A program made the position numbers and the translations under genes. Below the pieces are notes generated by a model. It saw nothing but the letters and a program-made list of their open reading frames with translations. It was not told where the DNA came from and ran no database searches. 64,000 bases of DNA from Picochlorum sp. 'celeri'. Taxonomy: Eukaryota; Chlorophyta; Trebouxiophyceae. Shown here piece after piece: positions 62,437 through 64,000 of this stretch. The stretch spans positions 620,001 to 684,000 of the forward strand of contig JAACMV010000017.1 of assembly GCA_010909725.1 (NCBI GenBank). Direction: 5' to 3'. Position 1 is the first letter of the stretch. The number at the start of each line of letters is the position of its first letter.

Positions 62437-63704
62437 TCATTTGGCCTGCTCGCTCGCCTTCTGCTTTGCTGCAGAATACAAACCGGTTCCAAAAAGAGCC
62501 AGCATGCTTCCAACCCAGTTCATAGGTGACACTGGGTTTTGGAAAAAGATGACGGAGGAGACCACCACAGCGACACGCTTCATTGTGTTTCCTACAGAGA
62601 AAGTCACGGGAGAGATACCCTGACCCAGAACCATATACGATGCTTGGTTATAGAGATGATAGAATATCCCAGAAGCAATAACCATGCGCATGAACAGGGT
62701 GAAATTCCCTCCAAGCGCTTCTGTAGCGGCATCCGCCATGCCTCCCCACTGGTACACCCCTCCTTTAAATCCTTCCATGATCAGGGCGACTGGGGCCGTG
62801 ATGAAGATGGAAATGATTGACAGCAACGCAAACATGTTGATTCCATCGATATGTTTAAACTCATCCAGATACTTTTTTGAGTACACATTCCTCAACACCA
62901 TGCCCAAGTTTGAAATCATGGCATTGTTAAACCCACCCCAAGAGAAGGATACTTCCTTGATTGCCGCCAGAGAGCACCCAGCGATAATCGGCATCAGTGA
63001 TCCCCACACATATAATGGATACGTCTCTTTCAGAACGAGCTGAGACAGAATCACAGAGAGCACTGGCTCTGCTGATTTCACCACATGTGTAAACGACACT
63101 GCCATCTGTGAAAAGGACACACACGCAGACACATGGCCGACCGTGTGAAAGAATGCAACTGGTATCAATGCAAGGATCAATTCCTTTGATACCTTGGGGC
63201 GCTGTTGAAGCCCAAGCGCCCAAAGGACAGTCATGAAGACGGCACTGGCACACAACTGAAACGTTGCCAGAAACCACGGCGCAGGAAACACATTCAGACA
63301 GCTCTTGTTCAATATATTGAACACGATGTTAAAAGCATACCATCCAGCTATATATAAACCCACTTTTACAGTATTTGTACCCTGATCAGGTGTTGCTCCC
63401 CCGACTGCATGCTGCGCATGCGCTGCTACGTGCGTCTGAGACACTCGAGAGGGTAATCCATGCTTTATTCCAACCTAAAAGACATGTAAATTTGCAAGAT
63501 CAGATGCAAACCCAAGAACAGGAGGGTGTTTCCATTCAGAGACGATTCATTAATTCCGACAGTCTATAGACAACGCACCCTGTGGTTTCCGTAATGATTC
63601 TGAGCAGTGCTGCTACATCTATGTCGAATAATTGGTTGAAGGGCATGGATTGGGACTCTGAGCACCACACTGGTGCTGAGAGTTGGTGCGATCCTACAAG
63701 GCAT
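62437..63704 (-). CDS. TPT: Plastid triose-phosphate/phosphate-type translocator
   Basis: Two exons, 63704-63579 and 63474-62437, with a 104-bp intron (GTGCGT...TTTTAG), encode 387 residues. Exon 1 is wholly a transit peptide by composition (MPCRIAPTLSTSVVLRVP...), with Arg, Ser and Thr but no acidic residues; it splices in phase to VGIKHGLPSRVSQ. The membrane domain begins LYIAGWYAFNIVFNILNKSCLN and shows the family landmarks FHTVGHVSACVSFSQMAVSF, VKSAEPVLSVILSQL, SNLGMVLRNVYSKKYL (the K/R substrate pair region) and SFSVGNTMKR. Members exchange triose phosphates, PEP, or hexose/pentose phosphates for Pi across the inner envelope. Overall it is most like TPT, but PPT or GPT cannot be excluded by eye. 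Confidence 0.9.
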
Positions 63705-63837
63705 TGTTTTGCTCTCGGTGATACGTATCTGTGATACGTAGGAAAAAAACGACTCTGTCAATAGTTGTATTTTGGAATTACATACTACAAGTCTGCTATA
63801 TGCCAGCCAGGGATCAATCTACGTGCATGGCCAGGGA

Positions 63838-64000
63838 TCACAGTGCAATATCCATGGAGCCACTGTCAGAGTCTTCATCGTCTTGTTTGGAGGAGAGTTC
63901 CTGTTCAGAGCTGCTGCTACTGCTGCTGCTGCTAGTATCATAGCTGGATGATGATTCATCTGATTCTGATGGCGACTCGTCGTCCTCTCCATAGTATTTT
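63838..64000 (-). CDS. 3' end of an unidentified gene with acidic serine-rich C-terminus (partial)
   Basis: On the minus strand a frame is open from the window edge to a TGA at 63838-63840. It reads KYYGEDDESPSESDESSSSY, then a run of nine serines (AGC/AGT codons), and ends SDSGSMDIAL. Such Ser/Asp/Glu tails are typical CK2 targets, but no fold can be seen in 53 residues. The other two minus frames and the plus frame have either stops or leucine runs from the complementary CTG repeats. The gene continues past 64000. Confidence 0.5.
   Translation of the reverse strand, partial: KYYGEDDESPSESDESSSSYDTSSSSSSSSSEQELSSKQDDEDSDSGSMDIAL

Overview
The window is nuclear DNA from a compact, photosynthetic unicellular eukaryote, most likely a green alga. 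Supporting signs: spliceosomal introns mostly 63-140 bp long (GTACGT, GTATGT, GTGCGT or GTGAGT donors, TGCAG-type acceptors, often a CTGAC/CTAAC-like branch site); a zeta-carotene desaturase, a triose-phosphate-type plastid translocator and a twin-arginine thylakoid-lumen protein whose leaders look like simple transit peptides without a secretory signal in front, as in primary plastids; a plant-type IPUT1 glucuronosyltransferase; and TGTAA close behind several stop codons, the classical chlorophyte polyadenylation signal. About 38 genes in 64 kb, few introns and a slightly AT-rich composition would suit a small trebouxiophyte such as Picochlorum. That genus is a guess; the green assignment is an inference.

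Layout. 0-13 kb: 3' part of a codanin-1-like gene, mitochondrial intermediate peptidase, IPUT1, ZDS, a transposase-HTH/AT-hook protein, RPB12, organellar tryptophanyl-tRNA synthetase and a small plastid-membrane-like protein. 13-24 kb: a seven-exon full-size ABCG/PDR transporter, a secreted flavin amine oxidase-like protein, an HMG-box/histone-fold protein, POP4, a polytopic membrane protein and a secreted cysteine-repeat protein. 24-34 kb: Na+/H+ exchanger, SPCS2, an SBPase-like phosphatase, an FkbM-type methyltransferase, a coiled-coil protein and SmD3. 34-44 kb: CK2 beta, fused NUP98-NUP96, TadA deaminase, a dynamin-like protein without a GTPase domain and a divergent peroxiredoxin. 44-56 kb: an ankyrin/cellulose-synthase-like fusion, a lumenal TPR protein, a DRP1-like dynamin, a small membrane protein, a tandem GH26 enzyme and a sugar-phosphate/nucleotide-sugar transporter. 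57-64 kb: a TBL-like SGNH protein, an acidic repeat protein, DBP5, a secreted FnIII-like protein, a plastid phosphate translocator and the 3' end of a further gene.

There are no operons. Genes largely alternate in strand: thirteen convergent pairs end 4-176 bp apart, while divergent pairs share about 90-830 bp that must hold two promoters. Most genes are housekeeping: nuclear transport and mRNA export (NUP98-96, DBP5), RNA metabolism (SmD3, POP4, RPB12, TadA, TrpRS), secretion (SPCS2), plastid metabolism (ZDS, translocator, lumen TPR) and cell surface/polysaccharide work (IPUT1, CesA-like, GH26, TBL-like, transporter). Intron-exon models were built by hand by matching splice sites to reading phase and protein families. 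I see no CRISPR array, rRNA, convincing tRNA or intact mobile element.
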